In this document: piece by piece, positions 39,601 to 47,394 of the stretch | Position numbering within the stretch: the stretch's first letter is position 1 | Layout: each line of letters opens with the position of its first letter | Source of the DNA: Heloderma charlesbogerti | Lineage: Eukaryota > Chordata > Lepidosauria > Squamata > Helodermatidae | Length of the DNA stretch: 64,000 bases | Direction: 5' to 3' | Assembly (NCBI GenBank): GCA_026122225.1 | Contig: JANEZZ010002883.1 | Span: 26,019-90,018, forward strand | Position numbers and translations under genes: made by a program | Notes under the pieces: model-generated | What the model was told of the DNA's origin: nothing | Database searches by the model: none | The model's input: only the letters and a program-made list of their open reading frames with translations

Positions 39601-42600
39601 TTTTCAGGTTATCCCTACGCTTTTTGTAAAGCCACATTGGCTACTTCTGTTGTCTTCCACCTTTTCTTCTTGTTGGAATTTCTTGTGATTGTGCCTTGAG
39701 AATTTCCTTTTTTAAAAGCTCCCACCCATCCTGGACTCCTTTTCTCGCTAGCATCGCTTGCCATGGGACCTTACTGATCATTGTTCTGAGTTTATGAAAA
39801 TCAGCTTTCCTAAAATCCAGGGTACGCGTTTGACTACACACGGCTTTTGCTTCCCTTAGAACCAAGAACTCAAGTACAACATGGTCGCTTTCCCCCAGAG
39901 TTCCTGTAACTGCTACTTTATCCACGAAGTCATCTCTGTTGGTTAGGATCAAGTCAAGGATAGCCGATCCTCTAGTTCCTCCCTCTACTTTCTGTAGGAG
40001 GAAGTTATCCACCACACAAGTCAGGAATTTCTTGGAGGGGCCATGTTTTGCAGAATTTGTGTCCCAACAAATATCGGGGAAATTGGTGCCCCATTACTAC
40101 TGCATCATGCTTCCTTAAAACATTGGCTATTTGCTTTTCAAAAGTTTCATCCTTGTCTTCCCCTTGATTGGGTGGCCGGTAGTAGACTCCAACCACCAGG
40201 TTCCTTTTATTCTTTACTCCATTTATTTCAACCCAGATGCTCTCGATGGGGCTACCAAGCTCCTCCTCCTGTATTTCTGTGCAGAGATATGTATTTTTCA
40301 CATACAGTGCAACCCCACCTCCCTTTCTGTTCCTCCTGTTCTTTTTGAACAAGTTATATCCTTCAATTGCTGTATTCCAGTCATGAGAGTCATCCCACCA
40401 ATTCTCAGTTATACCTATCAGGTCATAATTTCCCTCTTGTATTAAGAGTTCGAGTTTGTTCTGTTTGTTTCCCATACTCTGGGCATTAGTATATAGACAT
40501 CGAAGACCATGTGCTTCATAGTCTGGCTTTCTTCCTACATGTGTCTGAAGACTATTATTGGGTGCTATCAGAGCTGTTCTCTCCATTTCAGTGCATGCGC
40601 CTATGTCCATCGTTACCCCCAACATTACATCTCCCTTCCCCGTAGGATTCAGTTTAAAGCCCTCCTGATGAAGTTCTTCATGCTGTGACCAAACACATTC
40701 TTCCCATCCTTTGTGAGGTGCAACCCATCCCTAGCCAACAGCCCATCTTCCAGGAAGTATAGCCCGTGGTCCCAGAATCCTAATCTCTCTCGTCGGCACC
40801 ACCTTCGTAGCCAGTCATTCACCCGGAGTATTTTTCGTTCCCTTTCTATCCCTCTTGGAAGGATGGATGAGAAAACTATCTGGAAGGATGGATGAGAAAA
40901 CTACTGGAAGGATGGATGAGAAAACTATCTGGGCCCAAAGTTCTTGAGTTTCCTTCCCAAAGCTTCAAAGACTGACGTGATCTCTTCATAGCTCCGCTTG
41001 GCGGTATCATTTGTTCCCACATGGATGAGAAGAAAGGGATACCTGTCAGTGGGCTTTATGAGTGCAGGCAACCTTTCAGTCACATCTCTAATCTGTCCTC
41101 CCGGAAGACAACATACCTGGCGAGTCCATGGCTCTTCGCAACATACTGGGGTCTCGACCCCATGCAGCAAGGAGTCTCCCACTACTACCACTCTTCTCTT
41201 CTTCTTCTTGTAGGCCTGGGTTTCTTCGCCTCTGTTTGACTGACCTTTAGCCTCTTGCTCACTCTCATGCAGGTTCCCCTGTGATTCTTCCTCTGCAGGC
41301 TGTCCTCCAGTCTCATCCGCAAGTACCTGGAATCGGTTCCACAGCTCCACTGCTTCCACTGGTGCAGAGTGGCGTCTAGTTCTTCTTCTCCTAACTGTCA
41401 CCCTTTTCCAAGGAGTATCCTCTATTCCATTTTTCTTCCCCTCAGCATTTCCCACTGCCTCATCTTGCTGTTGCTCTTCAAGCTTCTGGTCTGCCCTTTG
41501 CTGCTGTAGTTCCCCCATTCTGTCCAAGAACTCTTCGTGTTCTCTTATTCCCCGGAGGGTCGACAGTTGCCGCTCCAGTCCACTCACTTTTTCCTCCAGC
41601 AGCATGATCAACTTGCACTTGTTGCAGGTGTAGGCCATGTTGTTCTCCGGCAAGAAAACAAACATTGCACACACCTTGCAGGTCACCACCACTGGAGAGT
41701 CTTGTCCTTCCATAGCCTCTTTTCCCTTTTTGTGTCTAGCTTTGTGATTGTTCTTGACTAGCCTGTGCCTGCTCCTCTACTCAGTAGAGGTTAAAAGCAG
41801 AGTCCCACTGGTGTGAAAGTGTGTGTTACAAGACAAATAAATGGAAAAAAGTTAGTTAAAATAAAAAATTAAAATAATTAAAAAAAATGTTAGGGGCCTC
41901 CCCCTTGACCTCCCCTGCCGAACTCCCCTGGCCAACTCCTGTTTGCTCCCCTTGTCCACTTGCTCTGGTCGCTCGCTGTCTGGGAGCTTGCCTGCTTCTC
42001 TAGTCCCTGGACCAGCTGGAGCAGCTTGCTCTGCTCTGCTCTGCTCAGCTGGGAGGCAGGAAACAGACTGAAGCTTCCCGCCCAGTCAGCTGCTGGGAGT
42101 ACTCAGGCCACACCCCTCCAATTCAGTTGGAGCTCTCAGAAGCACCTGGTGAGCTCACAGCCAATCAGAAGGAGAAAGGGCAGCCCCCTGGGCTTCCTGC
42201 AACCCACTTACCTCTTAGCCTTGTCTCCTTTGTCTCCTTTGTCTCTTCAACCCCTGCAACTCCCCTGGCCAACTCCTGTTTGCTCCCCCTGTTCGCTTGC
42301 TCTGTTCGCTCGCTCGCTCTGTTCGCTCGCTGATTGGGACAGGGCAGCACGTACAGACATGGTGGGCCTTTCTCCATTATACACAGAGAATTGTCTGCAC
42401 TGTGCTGTGATCCTGTGACAGGAAAGCAGGGGGTCCCTGGCAGAAAAGGTGATGTGAAAAAGGTGCAACCCTCACTTTCTGGTGATCAGAGTACTCCCCT
42501 GCCCAATGCTGATTCAGTCTTCTGTTTTTTAAAACTTCTTTAGTAAAGCGTGACTCAAAAATAAGAAACTTTTATGGAAGTTTACTACTCTGGAATTCAA

Positions 42601-43999
42601 ACATAATCAGGAGTCCCTTGAGCACCATTTTGTGGTAGAATGGTGGGACATAAGTTGAGTAAATAAATAAATCACAAGCCACTCAGCTACCAAGTAGCTC
42701 TACATGCCTTACAGGATTATTATGAAGATAAGAACAGGATAACCTCACAGACACTCTCTTACCCTGAACAATGCTGGGATAAATACCCTCACTTTTCCAT
42801 ATTTAAACAAGGTAGGGAGCTGTGTTTATTCCAAGTCAGCCCATCAATCCATCTAGCCCACTCTTCTCTGTTCTTCTCTGACTCACAACCACTCTCTAAT
42901 GCCCCAAAGAGATATTACAGTACCTTTCCTGGCCCTGCGACTACTAAGGTAATCGCTTGGTGATGAGGCCATAGTGGTCTGGTCATGAAACAGGTCCTCT
43001 TTGAGGGAATTTTTCCCTCTCTCCCCACCCAAATGCACATTTTTTCTGGAGGTACAGTGGATGTAAATCATGCTGATCTCACTCTCCATCTTCTCAGATG
43101 CTGACCATTGCATCAAGTGTCCGGAAGATCAGCATTCAAACAAGGACAGAGATCAATGTGTCCCCAAGGAGATAACCTTCCTCTCCTATGAAGAACCTTT
43201 GGGCATTGTCCAGACTTCCTTTGCTCTATTCTTGTCCTTATCCACGGGCTTCGTATTAGGAATCTTCATGAAATACCAAGAAACTCCAATAATCAAGGCC
43301 AACAACCGAGACCTGTCCTACATTCTCCTCATCTTCATCATGCTTTCCTTCTTGTCCTCCTTCCTGTTCATGGGGCGGCCAAGGAAAGTGACTTGCCTTC
43401 TCCGACAAACAGCCTTCAGCATCATCTTCTCAGTTGCTGTTTCTTCAGTGCTGGCCAAAACCATCACGGTGGTGTTGGCTTTCCTGGCCACAAAACCAGG
43501 GAACAGAGTGAAGAGATGGCTGGGGAAGAGTCTTGCAAACTCCATTGTCAGTTCTTGTTCTGGTGTCCAAGTTGTCATCTGCACCATCTGGCTGGGGAGC
43601 TCTGCCCCATTCCCTGACGCTGACATGCACTCCCAGCCTGGACAGAACATTCTGCAATGCAACGAAGGATCTGTTGTCTTCTTCTATACTGCCCTTGGCT
43701 ACATGGGCTTCCTGGCTGCCATCTGCTTCACGGTGGCTTTCCTCGCCAGGAAGCTGCCTGGGGCCTTCAATGAAGCCAAACTGATCACCTTCAGCATGCT
43801 GGTCTTCTGCAGTGTTTGGCTGTCCTTTGTGCCCTCCTACCTGAGCACCAAGGGGAAATACATGGTGGCCGTGCAGGTCTTCTCCATCTTGGCCTCCAGT
43901 GCTGGGCTGTTGGGCTGCATCTTTCTTCCCAAGTGCTACATTATTCTCCTGAGGCCTGATATGAATACAAAGGAGCATATCATGTTCAAAACTAACTAG
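19664..43999 (+). CDS. Intact vomeronasal type-2 receptor (copy B), six exons, 858 aa
   Basis: Class C G-protein-coupled receptor expected in the plasma membrane of basal vomeronasal neurons, binding peptide or protein chemosignals. Joined exons: 19664-19881, 22001-22292, 24430-25239, 31726-31953, 36889-37015 and 43098-43999 (2577 nt with the TAG stop). Phases fit at every junction (2, 0, 0, 0, 1) and all introns are GT...AG. The protein has a leucine-rich signal peptide (residues 1-17), a Venus-flytrap domain (about 24-510), a nine-cysteine domain (about 520-580) and seven helices (about 590-845), ending in a short tail after [13 protein letters not shown]. The length is normal for the family. 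The 24-kb span is swollen by transposons, but no coding base is broken. Function and expression are inferred from the family. Confidence 0.93.
19882..22000 (+). other. Receptor B intron 1
   Basis: 2.1 kb, shorter than in C because sequence corresponding to about 52680-53700 and more is deleted near 21430. It contains (GT)n at about 20346-20383 and (GT)n(GA)n at about 21632-21690. No exon or separate gene is seen. The intron ends TTTTGCAG. Confidence 0.75.
22001..22292 (+). CDS. Receptor B exon 2 (ligand-binding domain)
   Basis: 292 bp, open, in phase with exon 1 (first base completes an Asn codon). Encodes [20 protein letters not shown] and [15 protein letters not shown], lobe 1 of the Venus-flytrap fold. 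The donor after CCACAG is GTGTGA, a non-optimal site used identically in all three copies. Confidence 0.93.
22293..24429 (+). other. Receptor B intron 2 with LINE remnant
   Basis: 22700-23090 has no recognised feature beyond A/T-rich sequence. 23090-23960 is an L2/L3-like LINE remnant, described separately. A (TTTA)n run is near 24260-24285. The intron ends with acceptor CTCCCTAG. Confidence 0.7.
23090..23960 (-). mobile_element. L2/L3-like LINE, reverse transcriptase remnant
   Basis: On the minus strand the sequence reads [14 protein letters not shown] near 23870-23910 and a [13 protein letters not shown] motif near 23655, both conserved blocks of this LINE class (the second is reverse transcriptase block B/C). 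It is broken by stops. The same insertion is present in C (55884-56600) and, mostly deleted, in A (6800-6990), so it predates the duplications. Confidence 0.75.
24430..25239 (+). CDS. Receptor B exon 3 (main ligand-binding exon)
   Basis: 810 bp, 270 codons, phase 0 at both ends, from [12 protein letters not shown] to RLHPWQ, with acceptor CTCCCTAG and donor GTATTC. It forms most of the Venus-flytrap domain, with conserved [17 protein letters not shown] and [13 protein letters not shown]. The first codon is ATG where A and C have ATC; this is internal and not a start. The cysteine codon of IWTGC, mutated to a stop in copy A, is intact here. Confidence 0.94.
25240..27140 (+). other. Receptor B intron 3, first part
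   Basis: Matches intron 3 of copies A and C. Microsatellites: GT/GA-rich near 25840-25890, pyrimidine-rich 25970-26250, (CA)n near 26293-26322, (CT)n near 26510-26530. It lacks the hAT-like insertion present in A at 8336, so it is an empty site there. No exon is seen. Confidence 0.7.
27141..27650. mobile_element. Palindrome-family element (copy 6), right end missing
   Basis: Starts TAGGGATGGTGG with its terminal hairpin. It holds TGATAGGCTACGTGA hairpins near 27416-27451 and 27472-27509 and an AGTCTACGTAAA palindrome near 27594-27625. It ends abruptly inside the array at about 27650. Relative to copy A about 120 bp of host sequence is also lost here, so a deletion took the right terminus. 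Confidence 0.75.
29256..30065. mobile_element. Palindrome-array hAT-like element (copy 8), nested in copy 7
   Basis: Starts TAGGGATGTCGG and ends CATCCCTA, with the perfect 8-bp duplication CAAATAGC at 29248-29255 and 30066-30073. The duplicated target is itself part of a palindrome arm of the outer element. It lies in the opposite orientation to the outer element. Hairpins are near 29498-29534, 29556-29594, 29646-29676 and 29756-29795. Confidence 0.94.
29864..30022. repeat. Tandem GC-rich repeat, about 4 x 38 bp, in copy 8
   Basis: Four degenerate units share 'ggagggacgggg.gcctccccccc.gccagaattttgg'. One or two units occur near the equivalent end of other copies (8806-8905, 16140-16280, 59440-59520), so unit number varies within the family. 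Confidence 0.75.
30683..31725 (+). other. Receptor B intron 3, last part
   Basis: The first 210 bp are shared with A and C. The segment 31490-31725 before exon 4 aligns with 62880-63466 of C, which has extra sequence between. No separate gene is seen. The intron ends CATTCTAG. Confidence 0.65.
31726..31953 (+). CDS. Receptor B exon 4 (end of ligand-binding domain)
   Basis: 228 bp, 76 codons, phase 0 on both sides. Reads [20 protein letters not shown] to AWPGHFNE, with donor GTAGGG. It forms the last part of the Venus-flytrap lobe before the cysteine-rich linker. Seven of 76 residues differ from receptor C. Confidence 0.93.
31954..33069 (+). other. Receptor B intron 4, first part, with LINE 3' region
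   Basis: 32050-32540 resembles the 3' part of an L2/L3-like LINE (A/T-rich head with TTTATTTA, then 'cttcctttggcaggggctcacgg'). The same insertion starts at about 63795 in receptor C. A related A/T-rich piece is at 32905-33060. No coding sequence is seen. Confidence 0.6.
33070..33370. mobile_element. Palindrome-family element (copy 9), left end missing
   Basis: Begins inside the terminal hairpin (AATCTGTGGCGGAAC) and ends GTACATCCCTA. Donor-like GGTAAG sits near both ends (33118 reversed, 33346). Internal hairpins are lost. It is inserted into the L2 fragment that follows. Confidence 0.7.
33371..33862 (-). mobile_element. L2-type LINE fragment
   Basis: Minus-strand open stretch 33386-33679 reads [20 protein letters not shown], the L2 region just before the reverse transcriptase domain. 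It is the counterpart of the split L2 fragment in copy A (14577-14757 and 15566-15693). It is not a host gene. Confidence 0.65.
33863..35022. mobile_element. Palindrome-family element (copy 10), composite with two like ends
   Basis: Both ends are of the GTACGAAA/TTTCGTAC type (TAGGGATGTACGAAAC at left, TTTCGTACATCCCTA at right). Normal copies have one end of this type and one of the CAGAGAATT type. Flanks ATACCAAG and GAGCAAAT do not match. It holds palindromes at 34507-34544 and near 34562-34595, 34614-34651 and 34714-34752. It probably arose by recombination between two copies. Confidence 0.75.
34507..34544. repeat. 38-bp palindrome with perfect 18-base arms
   Basis: Arms CATCTTAGTCTACGTAAA and its reverse complement surround a 2-base centre. 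It is the AGTCTACGTAAA class of hairpin module. Confidence 0.9.
35023..36888 (+). other. Receptor B intron 4, last part
   Basis: No exon or known element is recognised in 35023-36500. 36515-36785 matches 15694-15963 in copy A. The intron ends with acceptor TTGTTGCTAG, preceded by a pyrimidine-rich tract. Confidence 0.6.
36889..37015 (+). CDS. Receptor B exon 5 (cysteine-rich linker)
   Basis: 127 bp, phase 0 in and phase 1 out, donor GTAGGC. Encodes [20 protein letters not shown], then [18 protein letters not shown]. Its six cysteines plus three at the start of exon 6 make the nine-cysteine domain that couples the ligand-binding domain to the helices. It is the only exon 5 in the window: A has lost it and C's lies beyond the right edge. 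Confidence 0.92.
37016..37644 (+). other. Receptor B intron 5, before the CR1
   Basis: A/T-rich intron sequence. No exon, repeat family or RNA gene is recognised. Confidence 0.5.
37754..39637 (-). pseudogene. CR1 ORF2, reverse transcriptase part (627 aa open)
   Basis: A long open stretch with all reverse transcriptase blocks: [71 protein letters not shown] and the catalytic FADDTKLGG. The CR1 tail follows, with [19 protein letters not shown]. It is preceded in the same frame by a TAG codon (39641-39643) that separates it from the endonuclease part. It is a retrotransposon enzyme, not a host gene. Confidence 0.9.
39641..40625 (-). pseudogene. CR1 ORF2, endonuclease part, frameshifted
   Basis: From 40625 the frame reads [32 protein letters not shown] and [12 protein letters not shown], conserved blocks of the apurinic-type endonuclease. 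Near 40080 a one-base change shifts the frame, and the protein continues in another frame from about 40070 ([28 protein letters not shown]) to the TAG at 39641. The SDH-type motif of the catalytic histidine is kept. Confidence 0.85.
40856..40929. repeat. Three tandem copies of a 24-25 bp unit inside CR1 ORF1
   Basis: The unit 'tggaaggatggatgagaaaa' plus 'ctatc' repeats at 40856-40880, 40881-40904 and 40905-40929. The CR1 copy at 13175-13210 has a single unit. The extra copies put a stop directly after FGPR in ORF1. Confidence 0.85.
40925..41713 (-). pseudogene. CR1 ORF1 (zinc-knuckle, coiled coil, SGNH esterase-like), truncated
   Basis: 262 residues. Near the start [14 protein letters not shown] and YTCNKCKL give a C-x2-C...C-x2-C metal-binding pattern. 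A Glu/Gln-rich coiled-coil stretch follows, then a basic RRRRTRRHS segment, then an SGNH-hydrolase domain with GDSLLHGVE (nucleophile serine block) and [16 protein letters not shown] (Gly/Asn block). The frame ends early because of the tandem duplication at 40856-40929. Downstream the remainder is still readable to about 40625. Confidence 0.85.
42346..43097 (+). other. Receptor B intron 5, last part
   Basis: No exon or recognised repeat. It ends CATCTTCTCAG, the acceptor for exon 6. The overlapping open frame from 43070 starts in the intron and is not the true start. Confidence 0.6.
43098..43999 (+). CDS. Receptor B exon 6 (seven-helix domain)
   Basis: 902 bp; the first two bases complete an Asp codon with exon 5. 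Encodes [20 protein letters not shown] (last three of the nine cysteines) and the whole class C heptahelical domain: helix 1 [17 protein letters not shown], the loop [12 protein letters not shown], helix 5 [19 protein letters not shown], and the family signature [10 protein letters not shown] in helix 7. It ends KTN-TAG. It is the only exon 6 in the window and is undamaged. Confidence 0.95.
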
Positions 44000-44252
44000 G
44001 GCATCTGATCCATAGAAGTAGGGTTGTGGGAGAATATTTGGTGTAGCTTTGGAGGAGATAGAATTTTGGTGAGATTTTAGTTATCAGAGCCTTTTGATGT
44101 GCTTATCTCTTCAGTTGCACAGTTTCAGTGTTTCTGTTACAGGAGACAGGCAAAGCTGAGCCTTGGGGCTCTTACTCTGCCAGTGACCGCCATCCGCATC
44201 TGAGGTAGTGTTGAGGCTGGAACTATACCATACTCACATTGTCAAAATAATG
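44000..44252 (+). other. 3' flank of receptor B
   Basis: 3' untranslated and flanking sequence. No canonical AATAAA is seen before the element at 44253, so the polyadenylation site is undetermined. Confidence 0.5.
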
Positions 44253-44618
44253 TAGGGATGGCGGAGAATTTCTCCACGAATCTCCGGGAGGCCGAATGCC
44301 AATGCATTCGGCCCCCCAAAATTGGTGGTGAAATTCTCCTCCCCCCCGCACCCCCTGGATGGGACATACCTCCTTCGAATGTCCCACCCGGCGGCAGGTC
44401 CCAGCAGTGTTTTGGCGGCGTTTTGGCGGGGCGGGGGCAGCGCCGCCGCCATTACAAAGTAAAGTGAAAAACAAAACAAAACACATGATAGGCTACGTAA
44501 AGATTTACGTAGCCTATCATGGCTAGATTTTCAAAGAACTTTGGGGGAGAACCAAAGTGCCTCCCCCCCACCGCGAAGCTAGCTGCGGGACCAGGTAAGG
44601 GACATTCATCCATCCTTA
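44253..44618. mobile_element. Palindrome-family element (copy 11), perfect target duplication
   Basis: 366 bp, starting TAGGGATGGCGG and ending CATCCTTA, with the perfect 8-bp duplication AAATAATG at 44245-44252 and 44619-44626. It has a terminal hairpin, one TGATAGGCTACGTAAA hairpin (near 44487-44520) and donor-like GGTAAG at the right end. It is the shortest complete copy with an exact duplication and lies about 250 bp downstream of the receptor B stop codon. Confidence 0.93.
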
Positions 44619-44635
44619 AAATAATGCATCTGTTG

Positions 44636-45055
44636 AAGGACTAGACGTGCCAAAATAAGGAACACAAATGGCAGCGCCCATGGGCCGCCCCCATTTGCGT
44701 ACACGCTTTTTTTTTTTTTCAAAGTGGTAACAGCAGTATCTTCACAGTGGTAGATAAAATTTGTGCTATGAGAGACAAAATAGCAATTTGGAAAAGGAAA
44801 GTGAAAGAAGGAAATTTTGAAATGTTTTCCCAAACTGCTGAGTGCAGGCTAAAATGTGATATCAGCTCGCTAATTGTTGACCATTTCACATTGCTTGGAG
44901 AGAAAATTCATCATTACTTCCCAAATGTTGAAATCCAAGACTATGATTGGATCAGAAATCAATTTCTTTCAACTGCAATGAGGAATTTTTCACTTATTGA
45001 AGAAGAAGAATTAGCTGACATAAAAAAATGATTGAAATCTGATAATGATGCATGA
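44636..45055 (+). pseudogene. hAT transposase fragment joined to palindrome-family sequence
   Basis: 44645-44722 is internal palindrome-family sequence (AACACAAATGGCAGC arm, then a T-run and 'caaag'). Straight after it, 44726-45055 encodes a hAT (ZBED/GTF2IRD2-like) transposase piece, open for 94 residues at 44747-45031: AMRDKIAIWKRKVKEGNFEM, GEKIHHYFPNVE, DYDWIRNQFLSTAM and EEEELADIKK. These correspond to the region of hAT proteins before the dimerisation domain. There is no complete protein. It may descend from the autonomous partner of the family or be an unrelated hAT piece that landed here. Confidence 0.75.
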
Positions 45056-45063
45056 ACAGGGTG

Positions 45064-45522
45064 TAGGGTTGTCAGAGAATTTCTCCATGAATCTCGGGGA
45101 GGCCGAATGCCAGTGCATTCACCCCCTGAAATTGGTGGAGAGACGGTCTGCCCCCCCCCAGGACGGGACTTACCTTGTGTGAATGTCCCTGGCAGCAGCA
45201 GCTCCGGCGGCGGTGCAGCGGCGGTGCGGCAGTGGCGGCTGAATACAACTGCCCTATATATGTAATATATATGTAGCCTATCACAAGCCAGCATAAGGAC
45301 GCAAATGGCGGCCACTATGACGGCTGCCATTTGTGGCCGCAGCAGCCCTGCAGCGGCCAGAGCCACCGGCGGAGCCAGAGCCACAGCCAGGTAGGCTCCG
45401 TTTCATGGAGCTTTCGCGGGGTGGGGAGGTGGGAGGCTCCATTCCGCCACGGATTCCAGGAAGCTGAATTAACTGGAATTTGGCCTCCCTGGGATCCGTG
45501 GTGGAATTCTCTAACATCCCTA
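45064..45522. mobile_element. Palindrome-family element (copy 12) with two like ends
   Basis: Left TAGGGTTGTCAGAGAATTT and right GAATTCTCTAACATCCCTA are both of the CAGAGAATT type. Flanks do not match as a target duplication. Internal: donor-like GGTAAGTCC reversed near 45170, AAATGGCGGC palindrome near 45300-45333, and CAGGTAGGCT near 45388. It is a likely recombinant of two copies, the mirror case of copy 10. Confidence 0.75.
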
Positions 45523-46139
45523 GTAGTCACAAGGAATGCAACTAGGAAAGATTTACTTCTTAACTATGGGAAATGACAGATTTTGTCAGTTAAAGACATA
45601 CTGTTGTATTCAGGCCCTAGCTGCCTCTTAAAGTCTACTCCAATAGCCAACTCAAGACACAGACAAAAGGATTCTTTTCAAGGCTTTAATCCTTTTACAG
45701 TTTAATGACTCTTTCAGATGCTAATCACCAGTGACTAAGCAAGGAACAGCACTGGGGAAAGATAGCAGAGTAGCCTACGCTCCAGGTTAGGCAGTTGGCC
45801 CCCGTTTGAAGGAGAGTCACGGGAAGACCCTGAACATATGGGCTAGGGAGAGATCCTCCCTCTTTCCCTTGGGTCCTCGGGACATGACCGTTGCTTGCGC
45901 GCAAAACGAGCGCTATGCCTCCTTTCTGCATCCTCCATCGGCATCGGGCACCCAGCAAGCCCCCCCCCCGCACTCTCTCACTGCCAGGGTCACTATCTAT
46001 CTCAGGAATGCTGGCAGGAGGAATTTCTACCAGCTGCTCTGCCTGTGAGAGATGAGCGAGCTCTTCTCCCATGGATTGCGGTTCCTCCTCAGAATCAGAA
46101 CTGCTCTGGGATTCGATCGGCTCAGTTTCCACCCTGACA
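45523..46139 (-). mobile_element. LTR-like fragment, second copy
   Basis: From about 45585 to CCCTGACA at 46133-46139 it matches the element at 9922-10449, including the minus-strand text PIESQSSSDSE and the stretch 'agacacagacaaa.ggattcttttcaa'. Its right end abuts LINE coding sequence exactly, so it probably inserted into that LINE. The left end is uncertain. Confidence 0.5.
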
Positions 46140-47275
46140 GAAGTGTCATTGCGCCGATCTTATTCGCTATCTTCATCACCATGATTCTAAACCTTGTTGA
46201 AGGGAAAGTTCCCACTGGTGTAGATATCATGTATCGAACAGATGGAAAACTTTTTAGTCTCAGTAGGCTGAAAGCAAAAAGTAAGGTAATTACATCCTGT
46301 GTCATAGAACATCAATATGCTGATGATAACATAATCTGCACACATTCAGAGGAAGGTCTCCAAAATATCCTAAACATCTTCACAGAAGCATATGAACAGG
46401 TCGGCACTTAACATCAAAAAAACCCAAAGTGCTTTACCAGCAAGCACAAACCAACCCCTCTGTAGTGCCATCAATCCAGCTTAACGGTTTGATGCTGGAA
46501 AATGTTGACCACCTGTCTTATCTTGGCAGCCGTCTCTCCACAAAAGCTGAAATTCAGCATCGCCCAAGCTCTGCGACTGTAGCATTATCCCGAATGAAGC
46601 ATAGAGTGTTTGAGGATCGGGACATTCACAGGGAGACCAAAAAGCTTGTTTACAAAGCCATTGTACTACCACCCTTACAGTATACCTGTGAAACATGGAC
46701 CATCTATAAATGCCACTCCCAACTTCTCAAAAAATTCCACCAACGGTGCCTCTGCTCCGAAAAATTCTGCAGATTACTTGGGAAGACAGATGGACTAATG
46801 TGAGCATACTGGAAGAAGCAAAGACCACCAGCATTGAAACAATGATTCTCCAACATCAACTTTGCTGGATCAGCCTTGTTGTTCGAATGCCTGATTATCG
46901 CCTTCCAAAGCAGTTACTCTTTTCCCAGCTTATGAATGGAAAACGGAATATTGGTGGACAGCAAAAGAGATTTAAAGATGTTCTTAAAGCTAATCTAAAA
47001 AAATGTAAAAAAGGTAACGTAAGCATTGAAAACTGGGAAGCTCTAACTCATGAGCATTCCAACTGGAGGTCAGCCTATATTAAAGGTGCTAAAGACTTTG
47101 AAGAAGCACGAGTACAGAGCGAAAGGGAGAAACGAGCTCAGTGGAAGGCATGTCAAGCAAACCCTCACTGTGACCGCCTTCCAGCTGGAAACCTATGTCC
47201 TCGCTGTGGGAGGCTGTGTAGATCCAGAATTGGCCTTCATAGCCACCTGCAGACCCACTGCTAGAGATTAATGTG
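46140..47275 (+). mobile_element. Non-LTR retrotransposon with C-terminal zinc finger, 5'-truncated
   Basis: Starts inside reverse transcriptase (SVIAPILFAIF), passes the catalytic block QYADDNIICTHSEEG, then shifts frame. The remainder reads VDHLSYLGSRLSTKAEIQHR, YKAIVLPPLQYTCETWT, RMPDYRLPKQLLFSQLMNGK, and ends with a C2H2-like finger CPRCGRLCRSRIGLHSHLQT. At least two frameshifts are present. It is clearly a LINE of a type different from CR1, L2 and BovB. The clade is not assigned. Confidence 0.8.
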
Positions 47276-47394
47276 TTGATTGACCTATCTTCTATGAATG
47301 TCTAATCCTTTTAAAGAGTTATCCACATAGACTCTATCTTTGGAAGACAACCTTACCCGGTCACAAGTGATTGCCATGATGATGATGAGTAACC

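Larger units (their letters stand above)
37645..42345 (-). mobile_element. CR1 LINE, near full length, antisense in intron 5 of receptor B
   Basis: About 4.7 kb. The 3' end is at 37645-37690, with the repeated CR1 octamer-like 'attctatgattc' (read on the minus strand). ORF2 covers 37754-40625 and ORF1 covers about 40625-41713. The 5' region to about 42345 has two related GC-rich segments. This is the least decayed LINE in the window: ORF2 is broken by one in-frame stop and one frameshift, and ORF1 by a short tandem duplication. The absence of matching sequence in A and the mild decay suggest a younger insertion than the other CR1 copies. Confidence 0.92.

Noticed and set aside
40005..41713. 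Esterase-like and endonuclease frames as host genes
   Set aside because: Their order, orientation and motifs are those of CR1 ORF1 and ORF2, ending in the CR1 3' signature at 37645.
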